This document shows positions 36,598 through 45,765 of a stretch of DNA of 64,000 nt, one piece after another; positions within the stretch are counted from its first letter, which is position 1; each line of letters begins with the position of its first letter. The position numbers were made by a program, and so were the translations under genes. Source of the stretch: Pseudomonadota bacterium (lineage in GTDB: Bacteria; Pseudomonadota; Gammaproteobacteria; Burkholderiales; Nitrosomonadaceae). The notes beneath the pieces were generated by a model. It worked only from the letters and a program-made list of their open reading frames with translations, ran no database searches and was not told the origin of the DNA. The stretch spans positions 1-64,000 of the forward strand of contig JAFEGA010000020.1 in the NCBI GenBank assembly GCA_018240285.1, read 5' to 3'.

Positions 36598-36927
36598 TGT
36601 GGACAGATTGTGAATATTGCTCGCGGTTTGTCAGAAAATTTTCCAAAGAATCTAGTTTAGAATTGTTTACCCAGTACGAGAATAGCCGTAGTTTGAAACA
36701 AATAAAATGACACATGAAGATTTGTATGTATTTTATTTCAATGACATAATGCTGTTTCGCTGACGGAAAAAATTGCCTGTTTCTACACACACCGGAATAT
36801 TTCTTACCGGCATTAGAAAAATTATACTTAAAAATTTCTTTAAGTAAAGTAAACCATTATGGCGTCACGGATATTAAAATGATAGTGACGATTCTTTAAT
36901 TATTCACGAAAATTAAGGGGTGAATCT
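36598..36927. other. AT-rich intergenic region between divergent genes
   Basis: The 330 bases hold a hairpin ACTTAAA/TTTAAGT (36826-36845), an inverted repeat CGTCAC/GTGACG (36863-36890) and a CCGG...CCGG pair near 36793-36810. They may be operator sites for the porin or signalling gene. No -35/-10 pair was clear. Confidence 0.4.
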
Positions 36928-38256
36928 ATTAAAACGCCACGTGTAGTTAATTGTTTTTTTTATCGAATTATTCTCCGCTTTACCGGTTTGCTTTTGTTGA
37001 CAACTTCAATTTCGGCATGGAGTGCTGGTATTGCCGTGATGGAGCAAAGTGTCAAAGAGCTGGGGCAAGCATTCTCAGGTGCTCCGGCCAACATAGACGA
37101 CGGCAGTATGGTGTTTTTCAATCCAGGTGCGATGAGTCAGGTGCGCGGCAGGCTGGTGTCGGTGGCAGGCTATGCCATTGCACCGTCCGCGATATTTCAC
37201 GACAGTGTTTCCCATATGAGCCCGTTACTGGGAGGCGCGCCGTTGAAAGGTGGCAACGGTGGCGATTCGCCCAGTCTGGTTTCCGTTCCCAATGTATATT
37301 TCGTGCAAGCGCTGACCAACCGCATAGCCTTCGGATTCGGATTTAATACACCATTCGGTATGCGCAATAGCTACCAGTCAGATTGGAAAGGACGCTACCA
37401 GGCGCTCGATTCGGAAATCACGGCTTTTAACTTCAATCCATCGTTATCGTTTAAGGTGACCGAAAAATTTTCCTTCGGCGCCGGCTTTAACGTGCAGTAT
37501 ATGCAAGCCAAATTAACCAACGCGATAGATCTCGGTCCCGCATGTTTTTTGACGTTGGGGCCTGCGCCTTGCGCCAGCCGTGGAATTTTGCCGCAAGCCG
37601 CGGACGGACACGTCTCGTTGAAGGGGGATAGCGTTGGATTTGGTTATAACTTTGGCGCTTTTTATGCACTGAATCAAGATACCCGTTTGGGTGTCAGCTA
37701 CCGTTCCCGGGTGGCGCACGATATTCACGGTAATGCGGACTTTTCCGTGCCGGATAAAGCCATTGCACTGACGCACGCTAATATCCTGGTTGATTCTAAT
37801 GCGCGCACTTCGGTTACTTTACCGGATTCCGTGTTGTTCGGTTTTACCCATCGTTTCAATCCGCGTTGGGCTGTGTCTGCGGATGCGCTTTGGACGCACT
37901 GGAGCTTGGTGCGGGAATTGCGTACGGATTTTTCATCGGCGCAGCCGGATGACGTGCAAAATTTGAACTGGCGCGATACCTGGCGCTATGCCCTAGGTGC
38001 CAATTATTTTTCTGAGAACAACAAATGGACATGGCGCATGGGATTTGCCTACGATGAAACCCCGGTTCCTAATGGGCAAAACCGTTCAGCGCGAATTCCC
38101 GATTCCAGCCGCTATTGGCTGACGGCAGGGGTGACTTATGCCGTCATGAAGAATATCAACATTCACGCCGCGTATGCGCATTTATTCATGAATGATGCCG
38201 CCATCAACCGCAGAGGTTCGACTGGGGACATTCTCATAGGTCAATATTCCGAGTAA
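36928..38256 (+). CDS. OmpP1/FadL-type outer-membrane transporter with apparent ATT start
   Basis: This outer-membrane beta-barrel of the FadL type imports hydrophobic compounds. Family traits are the N-terminal hatch (MEQSVKELGQAFSGAPANIDDGSMVFFNPGAMSQ), then alternating beta strands, NTPFGMRNSYQSDWKGRY and NFNPSLSFKVTEKFSFGAGFNVQY. No ATG, GTG or TTG gives a proper signal peptide: TTG at 36988 would leave only LLLLTTSISAWSA with no basic residue. An ATT at 36928 follows AAGGGG at 7-base spacing and gives KTPRVVNCFFYRIILRFTGLLLLTTSISAWSA, a normal signal sequence. I choose ATT. About 442 residues. Confidence 0.7.
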   Translation: MKTPRVVNCFFYRIILRFTGLLLLTTSISAWSAGIAVMEQSVKELGQAFSGAPANIDDGSMVFFNPGAMSQVRGRLVSVAGYAIAPSAIFHDSVSHMSPLLGGAPLKGGNGGDSPSLVSVPNVYFVQALTNRIAFGFGFNTPFGMRNSYQSDWKGRYQALDSEITAFNFNPSLSFKVTEKFSFGAGFNVQYMQAKLTNAIDLGPACFLTLGPAPCASRGILPQAADGHVSLKGDSVGFGYNFGAFYALNQDTRLGVSYRSRVAHDIHGNADFSVPDKAIALTHANILVDSNARTSVTLPDSVLFGFTHRFNPRWAVSADALWTHWSLVRELRTDFSSAQPDDVQNLNWRDTWRYALGANYFSENNKWTWRMGFAYDETPVPNGQNRSARIPDSSRYWLTAGVTYAVMKNINIHAAYAHLFMNDAAINRRGSTGDILIGQYSE

Positions 38257-38413
38257 ATTAATATCGGCGGTTTACAGATGGATTGGCGTTTTTAATCGAA
38301 ATAGCAACGCCGATTGCTTGCTGCAACTTATACTGGTTTGCGGTATCTTATGACGGCGGTTAACACAGGTGTTATTCCCGATACTTATTGCCAACAAAAA
38401 TTGAGGTTAAGCC

Positions 38414-40249
38414 ATGGACAAGCAAACTCATTTCAGCGTCTGGTATGTCATAGTGGCGTTGTTAAGCATACTATTGATACAAAACCTGTATTCGCAATAC
38501 ACACAAGTAAAACCCATTCCTTACAGTCAATTCCATCACTTGCTGGAGCAGGGCAGTATCGCTGAAATTGCGATAACGCAAAATCAAATTTTTGGCACAT
38601 TGAAGGAACGAAATGCCGATGGCCTGAAGGATTTTGTCACCACGCGCGTCGAACCCGGATTGGCGGAGATACTGGATAAGCATAATGTTGTTTATACCGG
38701 CGTAGTGCAAAGCACCTGGTTGCGCGATTTACTTTCCTGGATAGTGCCCACGGCGATTTTCATCGCCATCTGGCTGTTTGTCATCCGCCGCATGAGCAGT
38801 GGCATGGGCGGCGGGTTGATGTCGATCGGTAAAAGCCGTGCCAAGGTTTTTGTCGAGAAAGAAACCAAGGTTACTTTCGATGATGTGGCGGGCGTGGATG
38901 AAGCCAAGGAGGAATTGGTCGAGATCATCAATTTCCTGAAGAATCCTGCGGATTACGGCCGTTTGGGCGGGCGCGCGCCCAAGGGTATTCTGCTGGTTGG
39001 ACCGCCGGGAACTGGAAAAACCTTGCTCGCGCGTGCGGTTGCCGGGGAAGCCGGGGTACCGTTCTTCTCCATTTCCGGTTCGGAATTCGTGGAAATGTTT
39101 GTCGGTGTCGGCGCGGCACGTGTGCGCGACTTGTTCGAACAAGCGCGGCAAATGGCGCCCGCGATTATTTTTATCGATGAATTGGACGCGCTGGGCCGTG
39201 CGCGCGGCGCTTACGGCAGTTTTGGCGGAGGCCATGACGAAAAAGAGCAAACGTTGAATCAATTGCTGTCCGAGCTGGATGGTTTTGATCCGAGCAGCGG
39301 CATCGTGCTTCTGGCAGCGACCAACCGGCCGGAGATTCTTGATCCTGCATTGCTTCGGGCCGGACGGTTTGACCGGCAGGTGCTGGTGGATCGTCCGGAT
39401 AAACTGGGGCGCGAGCAGATCCTGGCGGTACATGTGAAAAAGGTGAAACTGCATAATGATGTCAAGCTGGATCAGGTTGCCGCGCTGACACCCGGATTCA
39501 GCGGAGCGGATCTGGCGAATCTGATCAACGAAGCGGCTTTGCTGGCGACGCGACGCTCGGGCGATGCGGTGACCATGGCGGATGTAAACAATGCCATCGA
39601 ACGCATCGTGGCAGGCCTGGAAAAACGTAATCGCTTATTGAATCAGAACGAGCGGCGGGTCGTGGCTTTTCACGAACTGGGTCATACTATGGTGGCGTTG
39701 GCCTTGCCCGGTTCTGATGAGGTGCATAAAGTATCGATCATTCCGCGAGGTGTTGGCGCATTGGGATACACCATCCAGCGTCCGACCGAAGACCGCTTTC
39801 TGATGACGCACGCCGAATTGCTCAACAAAATGGCGGTGTTGCTCGGCGGGCGGGCGGCCGAGCAAGTGGTGTTCCACGAAGTATCCACCGGCGCGGCGGA
39901 TGATTTGGTGCGCGCCACCGATATCGCGCGTGCTATGGTGCTACGGTACGGCATGAGCGAAGCGCTGGGCAATGTCGCATACGACCGGGAGCAATCGGCT
40001 TTCCTGCAACCTAATATGATGTTGCCGCAAAATCGCAATTACAGTGAAGAAACTGCGAACAAAATCGATACCGCCGTGCGCGTGCTGGTTGATCAAGCGT
40101 TGGAGCGCGCCGTCAATATTCTGCAAAATAACCGCGCGCTATTGGATAAAACAGCGGAAGCGCTGCTTAAAACCGAGACGCTGAATCAACCGGAAATAGC
40201 CCAATTGAAGCAGGCGATTATTGCCGACACGCATCATCCTCAGAAATGA
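38414..40249 (+). CDS. ftsH: FtsH-family ATP-dependent zinc metalloprotease
   Basis: This 611-residue membrane AAA protease has two spans at the N-terminus (about 9-26 and 105-122) with a periplasmic domain between. Walker A GPPGTGKT lies near 196, Walker [16 protein letters not shown] near 250 and the second region RAGRFDR follows. The zinc site is HELGH near 419, in place of the usual HEAGH. It degrades misfolded membrane proteins and regulators. It is shorter than E. coli FtsH (644) and has no folP or rrmJ neighbours, so it looks like an accessory copy rather than the housekeeping one. Confidence 0.88.
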   Translation: MDKQTHFSVWYVIVALLSILLIQNLYSQYTQVKPIPYSQFHHLLEQGSIAEIAITQNQIFGTLKERNADGLKDFVTTRVEPGLAEILDKHNVVYTGVVQSTWLRDLLSWIVPTAIFIAIWLFVIRRMSSGMGGGLMSIGKSRAKVFVEKETKVTFDDVAGVDEAKEELVEIINFLKNPADYGRLGGRAPKGILLVGPPGTGKTLLARAVAGEAGVPFFSISGSEFVEMFVGVGAARVRDLFEQARQMAPAIIFIDELDALGRARGAYGSFGGGHDEKEQTLNQLLSELDGFDPSSGIVLLAATNRPEILDPALLRAGRFDRQVLVDRPDKLGREQILAVHVKKVKLHNDVKLDQVAALTPGFSGADLANLINEAALLATRRSGDAVTMADVNNAIERIVAGLEKRNRLLNQNERRVVAFHELGHTMVALALPGSDEVHKVSIIPRGVGALGYTIQRPTEDRFLMTHAELLNKMAVLLGGRAAEQVVFHEVSTGAADDLVRATDIARAMVLRYGMSEALGNVAYDREQSAFLQPNMMLPQNRNYSEETANKIDTAVRVLVDQALERAVNILQNNRALLDKTAEALLKTETLNQPEIAQLKQAIIADTHHPQK

Positions 40250-40306
40250 TGCGGGAAGCGGGAAAGAATCGCCTTCGCTTTGAATTTTAATTTAATTGGG
40301 TTGTGA

Positions 40307-41311
40307 TTATAAGTTGCTAGCATTCTGCAGCGCATCAATGTTCAATGCCGGTGGAATCAATATACGGATCGGCTGTTGGCTCACGCTGAATTCGACAGTG
40401 CTTTCAGCTTCGATGTCGCGATTACGAAAATAATCACCGTCGACTTGCAGCGGATAAGCTTTGTCATGCAAGGTGCAAGCGATATGTTTACCGGAAAAAT
40501 AGTGCATCGGCAGGTTGGCGGGTTTGCGTTGCAGAATACGCATGGCTTTTATCAACTCGTGCTGAGGTTGCGCACCTGGTAAAAAGCCGGCCACCAGTTC
40601 ACTTTTGGACGGATTGGCGCTGGGAACGAGTCGCAGGTTTTTCGCATACGCTGAAGTGTTAGCTACGATGATATAACCGGACCTATGATCGATGACTTGC
40701 TGGCCGTCAACGCTCACCGATATGGTTGGGTGGTGTAGGGCACACAACGCTTTTAATCCGTGCCACAGGTAAATCGAATCGTTTAACGGGCCTTTTCGTT
40801 TACCGATATTTTTGACGGTTAATGAATCCAATCCCATCGAAGCCATATGAAAAAAAGGTTTTTCTCCCCGGATTCCCTTGCCGCTGATCAAACCATAAAA
40901 TTGCTGCACGCAGATTCCGGCAGCGATGGCTTGTAGTAAATCGTCAGCATCCGCACTCATGGCGTAGGAGCGCGCAAATAACGACTCGTTTCCGCCCGGA
41001 ATGGCATATACCGGTGTAGCCGTTTTGTTGAGCAGGTCCAATAATTTCCGGATTGTGCCGTCACCACCTACTACGACCACGAGTTCACTGGCTGCAATCT
41101 TGTCTTCGATGCGCGTGTAGCCTTTCATTTTTTTCTCGGAAGGGGACACCTCAACATTTTTGCCGTGACTGGCGAGCACCGCTTCCAGTTTGCGGGCGAG
41201 CAATTCCGTATTGCCTGCGCTGGATATCGGGTTATAAATGATGAGGATTTTTTCCGGTGAAGGTATTTTGATGATTAAGCGGGTGGATTGAAACACGAGG
41301 CTGTCATTCAT
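40307..41311 (-). CDS. Diacylglycerol kinase-family lipid kinase
   Basis: This 334-residue protein has the DAGK catalytic core: IIYNPISSAGNTELLARKLEAVLASHG, then VVVVGGDGTIRKLLDLL (near 77-93) and AIPGGNESLFARSYAM. The family (DgkB/YegS/sphingosine-kinase-like) phosphorylates diacylglycerol or other lipid alcohols. It lies 27 bases downstream of a glycosyltransferase gene on the same strand, so both share the Pho-box promoter. A role in returning diacylglycerol to phosphatidic acid would fit the local lipid genes. The substrate is an inference. Confidence 0.82.
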   Translation of the reverse strand: MNDSLVFQSTRLIIKIPSPEKILIIYNPISSAGNTELLARKLEAVLASHGKNVEVSPSEKKMKGYTRIEDKIAASELVVVVGGDGTIRKLLDLLNKTATPVYAIPGGNESLFARSYAMSADADDLLQAIAAGICVQQFYGLISGKGIRGEKPFFHMASMGLDSLTVKNIGKRKGPLNDSIYLWHGLKALCALHHPTISVSVDGQQVIDHRSGYIIVANTSAYAKNLRLVPSANPSKSELVAGFLPGAQPQHELIKAMRILQRKPANLPMHYFSGKHIACTLHDKAYPLQVDGDYFRNRDIEAESTVEFSVSQQPIRILIPPALNIDALQNASNL

Positions 41312-41338
41312 AAATGAAATTAAATGTCCTGTTCAAAC

Positions 41339-42382
41339 TTAAGATAATTCAACCGGGATAACCTTGACTTCGGACCAAATTCGATTGCACCAGGATTGTT
41401 CAACCGGCGGCATGCCGTTTTTTATCCACTCGACGAGGTGCTTGGCGGTATTCGGGAAAGTAACGCGAACCGCTTTGGTTTCGTGCAACCATTGCTCGAT
41501 GCGCGCGGCATCGACCGTCTGCATCATTTGTCCGTAACCCAACGTGCTTAACGCGATGGCATTGGAAGCTTGCTCCATTTGCGCATGCACCGGTTTTACC
41601 AGAATTTTTTTGCCTAATTGTAGTGCTTCGCTGGCTAGTTCAAAACCGGCATTGCAGATAATGCCCGCGCAATCCGACAAATCTTGCTGGAATCCAACCA
41701 ATGATAATGGTTTGCACTGAATATGGGGAAAAGCCGACGAGGTTGCTTCCGGTGAATAAATGTAAAACTCGAAATTCCGGAACGATGAAAGCAACTGGAT
41801 AATGTGTTGTTGATTCTCGAACGGCAAGTAAACGACGATTTTATTTTTTTGTATTTGCCCGGAAACAAAAGGCGTTTCGATCACGGGTGGTAGAATAGGC
41901 TGATCGAAATGATGCCAATGCAAACCAATACTAATATCGACCGGAGCGAAATTTTTTAATACGGCTTCCGATATGGGATCGCCTCCGGCGCGAGGTATCT
42001 TATGGCGGAAAGCGCATTGATGGTTGATGCCGATGGTCTTTTTCTTTTGCCGCCGCGCCGCCCAGGCGGTGACCGGTTCAAAATCGCAAATCACCAAATC
42101 GTAACGGCTTAAATTCAATTGCCGGATGTCTTGCAGGAAACGCAGTGGTTTCGATTGCATTACCGTTTTGAGGTGATTGATTTTGCCGTTTTGAGTACTG
42201 AATGTCAGCCCCTCGCGCCATTGATGACCGTTGAACACTTCCATGTCGAAAAATTTGTCTTGCGGTCTGCCGGTGAACTGATAAGTCACTTCCAGACCCG
42301 CTGCGCGCAACTCCCGCGCCATGATGCGGCCACGCGTGATATGACCGTTGCCGGTTCCTTGTATACCGTAAAATATTTTCAT
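41339..42382 (-). CDS. Glycosyltransferase, MJ1255/VC2487 family (MurG-like GT-B fold)
   Basis: The ATG at 42382 starts MKIFYGIQGTGNGHITRGRIMARELRAAG, the donor/acceptor-site start of the family; a longer frame to 42439 is less likely. The 347-residue product has the later block CNAGFELASEALQLGKKILVKPVHAQMEQASNA, typical of GT28-like transferases that use UDP-sugars and lipid acceptors. A near-perfect Pho box lies 74 bases upstream. With the PlcP-like gene 1.3 kb away, the likely acceptor is diacylglycerol, giving a glycolipid that replaces phospholipid. The acceptor is inferred, not shown. Confidence 0.8.
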   Translation of the reverse strand: MKIFYGIQGTGNGHITRGRIMARELRAAGLEVTYQFTGRPQDKFFDMEVFNGHQWREGLTFSTQNGKINHLKTVMQSKPLRFLQDIRQLNLSRYDLVICDFEPVTAWAARRQKKKTIGINHQCAFRHKIPRAGGDPISEAVLKNFAPVDISIGLHWHHFDQPILPPVIETPFVSGQIQKNKIVVYLPFENQQHIIQLLSSFRNFEFYIYSPEATSSAFPHIQCKPLSLVGFQQDLSDCAGIICNAGFELASEALQLGKKILVKPVHAQMEQASNAIALSTLGYGQMMQTVDAARIEQWLHETKAVRVTFPNTAKHLVEWIKNGMPPVEQSWCNRIWSEVKVIPVELS

Positions 42383-42791
42383 AATGCTGTCGTTATCCGC
42401 AAAAATGATTTCAAACCGGGGCTTGAAGAAATGGGGCAAAGTCTAGCAAGCGGGTATGACAGAAAAATGACAGTTCGAGAAATTAAATTCGATGTGAGTG
42501 GCGATCGGAAAAACATAACAGCAAATAACCGTGAGGCGGTATGAAGCCCGAATTGGCAGCAAGTTATGCCGTGGTAATGTCGCACCCGAGCAGGCATCTG
42601 GAGAAAAGATATAACCCGTATAAACATGGGTGATCAACTTGTTTAATCGCTTCGGGTTAACTTCTCACTCCTTGGGTGTAACTTGCGCCGGGGAGTGCTT
42701 TATTGATTTGTATTCTGAGGTATTTCCTGGTGGCAGAGTTGAATGCCAGATTCCAATGAAGCAAAAATCAGAGCTTACAGCTTAATTGCTG
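42383..42791. other. Intergenic region carrying the glycosyltransferase promoter
   Basis: The 409 bases lie between the glycosyltransferase start and the 3' end of the patatin gene. Apart from the Pho box/-10 at 42440-42473 nothing convincing was found. A short frame on the plus strand across 42119-42544 mostly shadows the glycosyltransferase and is not taken as a gene. Confidence 0.5.
42440..42473 (-). promoter_or_regulatory. Pho box and -10 of the glycosyltransferase operon
   Basis: On the minus strand, CTGTCATTTTTCTGTCAT (42473-42456) has two exact 7-base CTGTCAT units separated by four bases, the PhoB-binding pattern. Ten bases later comes TAGACT (42445-42440), a good -10 element. This is the standard layout of a PhoB-activated promoter, where the box replaces the -35. 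It is the best site in the window. Confidence 0.75.
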
Positions 42792-43718
42792 TTAGCGGGA
42801 TTGCAGTAGATTGTGGATCTGTTCGCGATGCAAGGTATACCAGCGTTTGCCGATCTCCAGCGCCTTTTGTTGCGTGATGGTGTTATTGGCCGAATCCATA
42901 TGGTCCGGCATATCGAAGTTTTTCAAGTGGTGATTGATATACAGCACTTGGTCACCTAAGATTTCCGCAGTGGTTTTCACATTGGCCAGCATTTTTTCCC
43001 GCAGAATGATCGAAGCGATACCTTGTACCGACCATTGCAAACCGCCGTAGCGGCTGGCTTTGGCTCCGTTGATGGCAAAGCTGCGCCAGCCGGATCCGAT
43101 CGACAGCAGTTTGATGTCATGTTGATGCCAGCAGCGTTGCGCATAGAGATAAGCGCTGAAGCCGGGATTGTTCATGCCAACGCCACCATCGATGCGCCAA
43201 TCGCCATCCTGCATTTGCACCGGTGGAAAATAGGAGGGCGCAGCCGTGCAGGCATCGGCGATTTCGCTGAGCAAAAAGTCCGGTTGATTGCCATTGGTGA
43301 AAATTTCCAGCTGATCTTGATTGAGATTGAAACATGGAATAAAAATCCGTTTGCCGAGGGAAGATAGTTTCACATCGCCTAATTCCCGCTGTAGCACCAG
43401 TTTTTTCGGGATTCCCTGATATTTTGGCCGGATTTGCAGTGTGCGCAGCCAACGGCCGAAGCGCTGCTCCGTCATGATTTCTTGCAACAATTTTTCCTGC
43501 AGTATTTTCTCGATGATACGGTTGGCGCTGAATTGCCGTCCGAGAATCAGGCAGGTAATCAATCCACCGGAAGAAGAACCAGCGATCAGATCGAACAGGT
43601 CATAAGTGGAAACACCGGTATCGTCTTCCAGGCAAGCCAGCACACCCAATTGAATCAACAGATGGCTGCCGCCGCCGTCCAGGCTTAAAACGGTTTTTGC
43701 TGGCGATGTAGGGTTCAA
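42792..43718 (-). CDS. Patatin-like phospholipase
   Basis: This 308-residue protein has the patatin signatures: the oxyanion-hole run VLSLDGGGSHLLIQLG (near 10-25), nucleophile elbow GSSSGG (Ser49) and the dyad aspartate in WRIDGGVGMNNP (near 177). Such enzymes remove fatty acids from phospholipids or glycerolipids. The start is TTG at 43718, six bases after the PlcP-like stop, so translation is likely coupled. It may act on the same lipids as its partner; no signal peptide, so it is cytoplasmic or membrane associated. Its tie to phosphate stress is inferred from the operon. Confidence 0.82.
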   Translation of the reverse strand: MNPTSPAKTVLSLDGGGSHLLIQLGVLACLEDDTGVSTYDLFDLIAGSSSGGLITCLILGRQFSANRIIEKILQEKLLQEIMTEQRFGRWLRTLQIRPKYQGIPKKLVLQRELGDVKLSSLGKRIFIPCFNLNQDQLEIFTNGNQPDFLLSEIADACTAAPSYFPPVQMQDGDWRIDGGVGMNNPGFSAYLYAQRCWHQHDIKLLSIGSGWRSFAINGAKASRYGGLQWSVQGIASIILREKMLANVKTTAEILGDQVLYINHHLKNFDMPDHMDSANNTITQQKALEIGKRWYTLHREQIHNLLQSR

Positions 43719-43724
43719 ATGAAT

Positions 43725-44534
43725 TTAAGCCGCTCTTTTACTGGCCAGCAATTCCGCTTGCACGAGATTTTTGTGCTGTTCAAACCGCTCAGCCCAAAAA
43801 ACCAATTCCAGCGAGCCGTCGAGGTGTTCCAGCAAAGTGGAACAGCTTTCCACCCAATCGCCGTCGTTGCAGTAGAGTACGGAATTGATTTCCCGCAGCT
43901 CGGCGTGATGAATATGACCGCAGACAACGCCGTCGACGCCGCGATCCTTGGCCAGATGCGCCAATGCTTCTTCAAAACTGCTGATATAGCTGACTGCGTT
44001 TTTGACTTTCAGCTTGAGATAAGCTGACAGCGACCAGTACGAATAACCGAAGAATTTGCGCAGACCGTTGAGATAATGATTCAGATCGAGCAGCGTGTCG
44101 TACGCGATATTACCGAGCTTAGCGAGCCAGCGGCTGTTTTTGACGATCATGTCGAACTCGTCACCGTGCATGATCAGCAGTTTTTTGCCCTCGGCGGTGG
44201 TGTGCACATAATCCTGATGAATCTCGACATTGCCGAATACGTGACCGATGCAGTCCCGTAACGCTTCATCGTGATTACCCGGCACATAAATTACTTTGGT
44301 ACCGTGCTTGGCCTTGCCGAGGATGGAGCGGATGACATTGGTATGATGTTGCGGCCAGTAAGGGGTCTTTTTGATGCTCCAAAAATCGACGATATCGCCG
44401 ACCAGGAAAAGATAATCGGTTTCCACCGAATGCAGAAAGTGCAGCAAGGCTTCCGCCTGACAACCACGAAACCCGAGATGCACATCCGAGATCCAAACGC
44501 TTCTTACTTTAATGGGCGCTTTGTTGTTAACCAT
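43725..44534 (-). CDS. plcP: PlcP-like metallophosphoesterase (LpxH-related)
   Basis: The ATG at 44534 follows AAAAGGTAAAT, a good ribosome-binding site; the longer frame to 44795 is unsupported. The 269-residue calcineurin-like enzyme has DVHLG (D17, H19), GDIVD (D47), GNHDE (87-90), HGDEFD near 122 and GHIHH near 204, a complete two-metal site. The overall pattern (FRGCQAEALLHFL; YWPQHH; LKVKNAVSYISSFEEAL; CNDGDWVESC) is that of PlcP, the phospholipase C that cuts phospholipids to diacylglycerol during phosphate starvation, rather than LpxH. It leads an operon with a patatin phospholipase. Many databases label such proteins UDP-2,3-diacylglucosamine diphosphatase. Confidence 0.78.
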   Translation of the reverse strand: MVNNKAPIKVRSVWISDVHLGFRGCQAEALLHFLHSVETDYLFLVGDIVDFWSIKKTPYWPQHHTNVIRSILGKAKHGTKVIYVPGNHDEALRDCIGHVFGNVEIHQDYVHTTAEGKKLLIMHGDEFDMIVKNSRWLAKLGNIAYDTLLDLNHYLNGLRKFFGYSYWSLSAYLKLKVKNAVSYISSFEEALAHLAKDRGVDGVVCGHIHHAELREINSVLYCNDGDWVESCSTLLEHLDGSLELVFWAERFEQHKNLVQAELLASKRAA

Positions 44535-44618
44535 ATTTACCTTTTTAAATGGATAAAAGATGGTTTCGCAGCATAAAGGCCGTTTGTTAAGTCTATTTGA
44601 AGCATTTGTTAAATATTG

Positions 44619-44636
44619 ATGACATCTTGATGAAAA
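44619..44636 (-). promoter_or_regulatory. Weak candidate Pho box upstream of plcP
   Basis: On the minus strand TTTTCATCAAGATGTCAT matches the Pho-box consensus at about 13 of 18 bases, with repeats spaced by 11. It lies 85 bases before the start codon. The sequence ten bases downstream (CAAATG) is a poor -10, so the call is tentative. Confidence 0.35.
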
Positions 44637-44736
44637 ATAAGCGCTGATGCTGTTTTCTTTGATGCCGGTGAAAGGATTCGAGTAACATGCGCCTTTTACT
44701 GCAACCGGGATTCCGGTCACACTGAATTCAGCAACC

Positions 44737-45765
44737 ATGCACGCGCCGTCAACGATCAAACAACCCTTTCCCGAGCTGGAACAAATTGAAGCCATTCTTC
44801 AGGAAGGCGATGCGGCCAGCTTGCAGAGCCGGGTGCTGTGCCGTGTGCCGTGCGGCGATGACCTATTGCCGGTGTATGCGTTGACGCTCGGCAGCGGCGA
44901 TCCGGGTGTGCCGTGCGTGACGTATGTCGCCGGTGTACACGGCCTGGAGCGCATCGGCACGCAAGTGGTCATTGCCTTTCTCGAAGGATTGCTGGAACGG
45001 TTGAAGTGGGATCGCGTGCTGGCGGATATGTTGCAGCGGGTGCGCATTCACTTTTTACCGATCGTTAATCCCGCCGGAATGCTGAACAAAACCCGCGCCA
45101 ACGCGCAAGGTATCGATTTAATGCGCAACGCGCCGGTCGATAGCCGCGAGAAAACCATTTTGCTGGCCGGCGGCCACCGGATTTCACCGCTTTTGCCGTG
45201 GTATCGCGGTAAAAGCAACGAGCCGATGCAACCGGAAGCGCAGGCGCTGTGCGACTTCATCGCGCAGGAAGTGTTTCCTGCGCCGTTCAGCTTGGTGCTT
45301 GATTGTCACTCCGGTTTCGGTTTCCGCAATCAAATCTGGTTTCCGTATGCCAGGAGCCGATTGGAGCCGATCAAGCATCTGAAGGAAGTGTGCTACTTGC
45401 GCAACCTGTTTATGCAAACCTACCCGCATCAAGATTATCTGTTCGAGCCGCAGTCGCAGCATTATCTGGTGCACGGCGATTTGTGGGATTTTCTGTATTT
45501 GCAGTCGTTGCAACAGCGCAATATTTTTCTGCCACTGACACTGGAGATGGGTTCGTGGCGTTGGATTCGCAAGAATCCGCTGCAATTGCGGCAGTTGCTC
45601 GGCTTGTATCACCCGATCAAACCGCACCGGCTCAACCGGGTATTGCGAAGCCATTTGATCCTGATGGAATTTTTGCTGCACGCCACGCTGTCGTACCAAA
45701 ACTGGCTCGACCGCAGCGATGCGCAGCAACTGGAGCAACAAGCCCTGGCGTTATGGTACCCGTGA
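44737..45765 (+). CDS. M14-family zinc carboxypeptidase-like protein
   Basis: This 342-residue protein has the M14 zinc ligands: HGLERIG (His and Glu, near 68-71), then DLMRNAPV and DCHSGFG (third ligand His near 190). The catalytic glutamate is in PLTLEMGS. These enzymes release C-terminal residues, or act on amide bonds in peptidoglycan or modified peptides. No signal peptide is seen, so it is likely cytoplasmic. The next gene overlaps its 3' end by 13 bases, so both proteins are made together. Confidence 0.75.
   Translation: MHAPSTIKQPFPELEQIEAILQEGDAASLQSRVLCRVPCGDDLLPVYALTLGSGDPGVPCVTYVAGVHGLERIGTQVVIAFLEGLLERLKWDRVLADMLQRVRIHFLPIVNPAGMLNKTRANAQGIDLMRNAPVDSREKTILLAGGHRISPLLPWYRGKSNEPMQPEAQALCDFIAQEVFPAPFSLVLDCHSGFGFRNQIWFPYARSRLEPIKHLKEVCYLRNLFMQTYPHQDYLFEPQSQHYLVHGDLWDFLYLQSLQQRNIFLPLTLEMGSWRWIRKNPLQLRQLLGLYHPIKPHRLNRVLRSHLILMEFLLHATLSYQNWLDRSDAQQLEQQALALWYP

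Noticed and set aside
42119..42544. Plus-strand frame opposite the glycosyltransferase start
   Set aside because: It mostly mirrors the glycosyltransferase coding strand, shows no domain and would run through the Pho box.
44535..44795. N-terminal extension of the PlcP-like protein
   Set aside because: Family members start near the DVHLG motif, and the best ribosome-binding site precedes 44534.
45303..45752. Long upstream extension of the alpha/beta hydrolase frame
   Set aside because: It overlaps the M14 peptidase for 450 bases in another frame and has no hydrolase features before ATG 45753.
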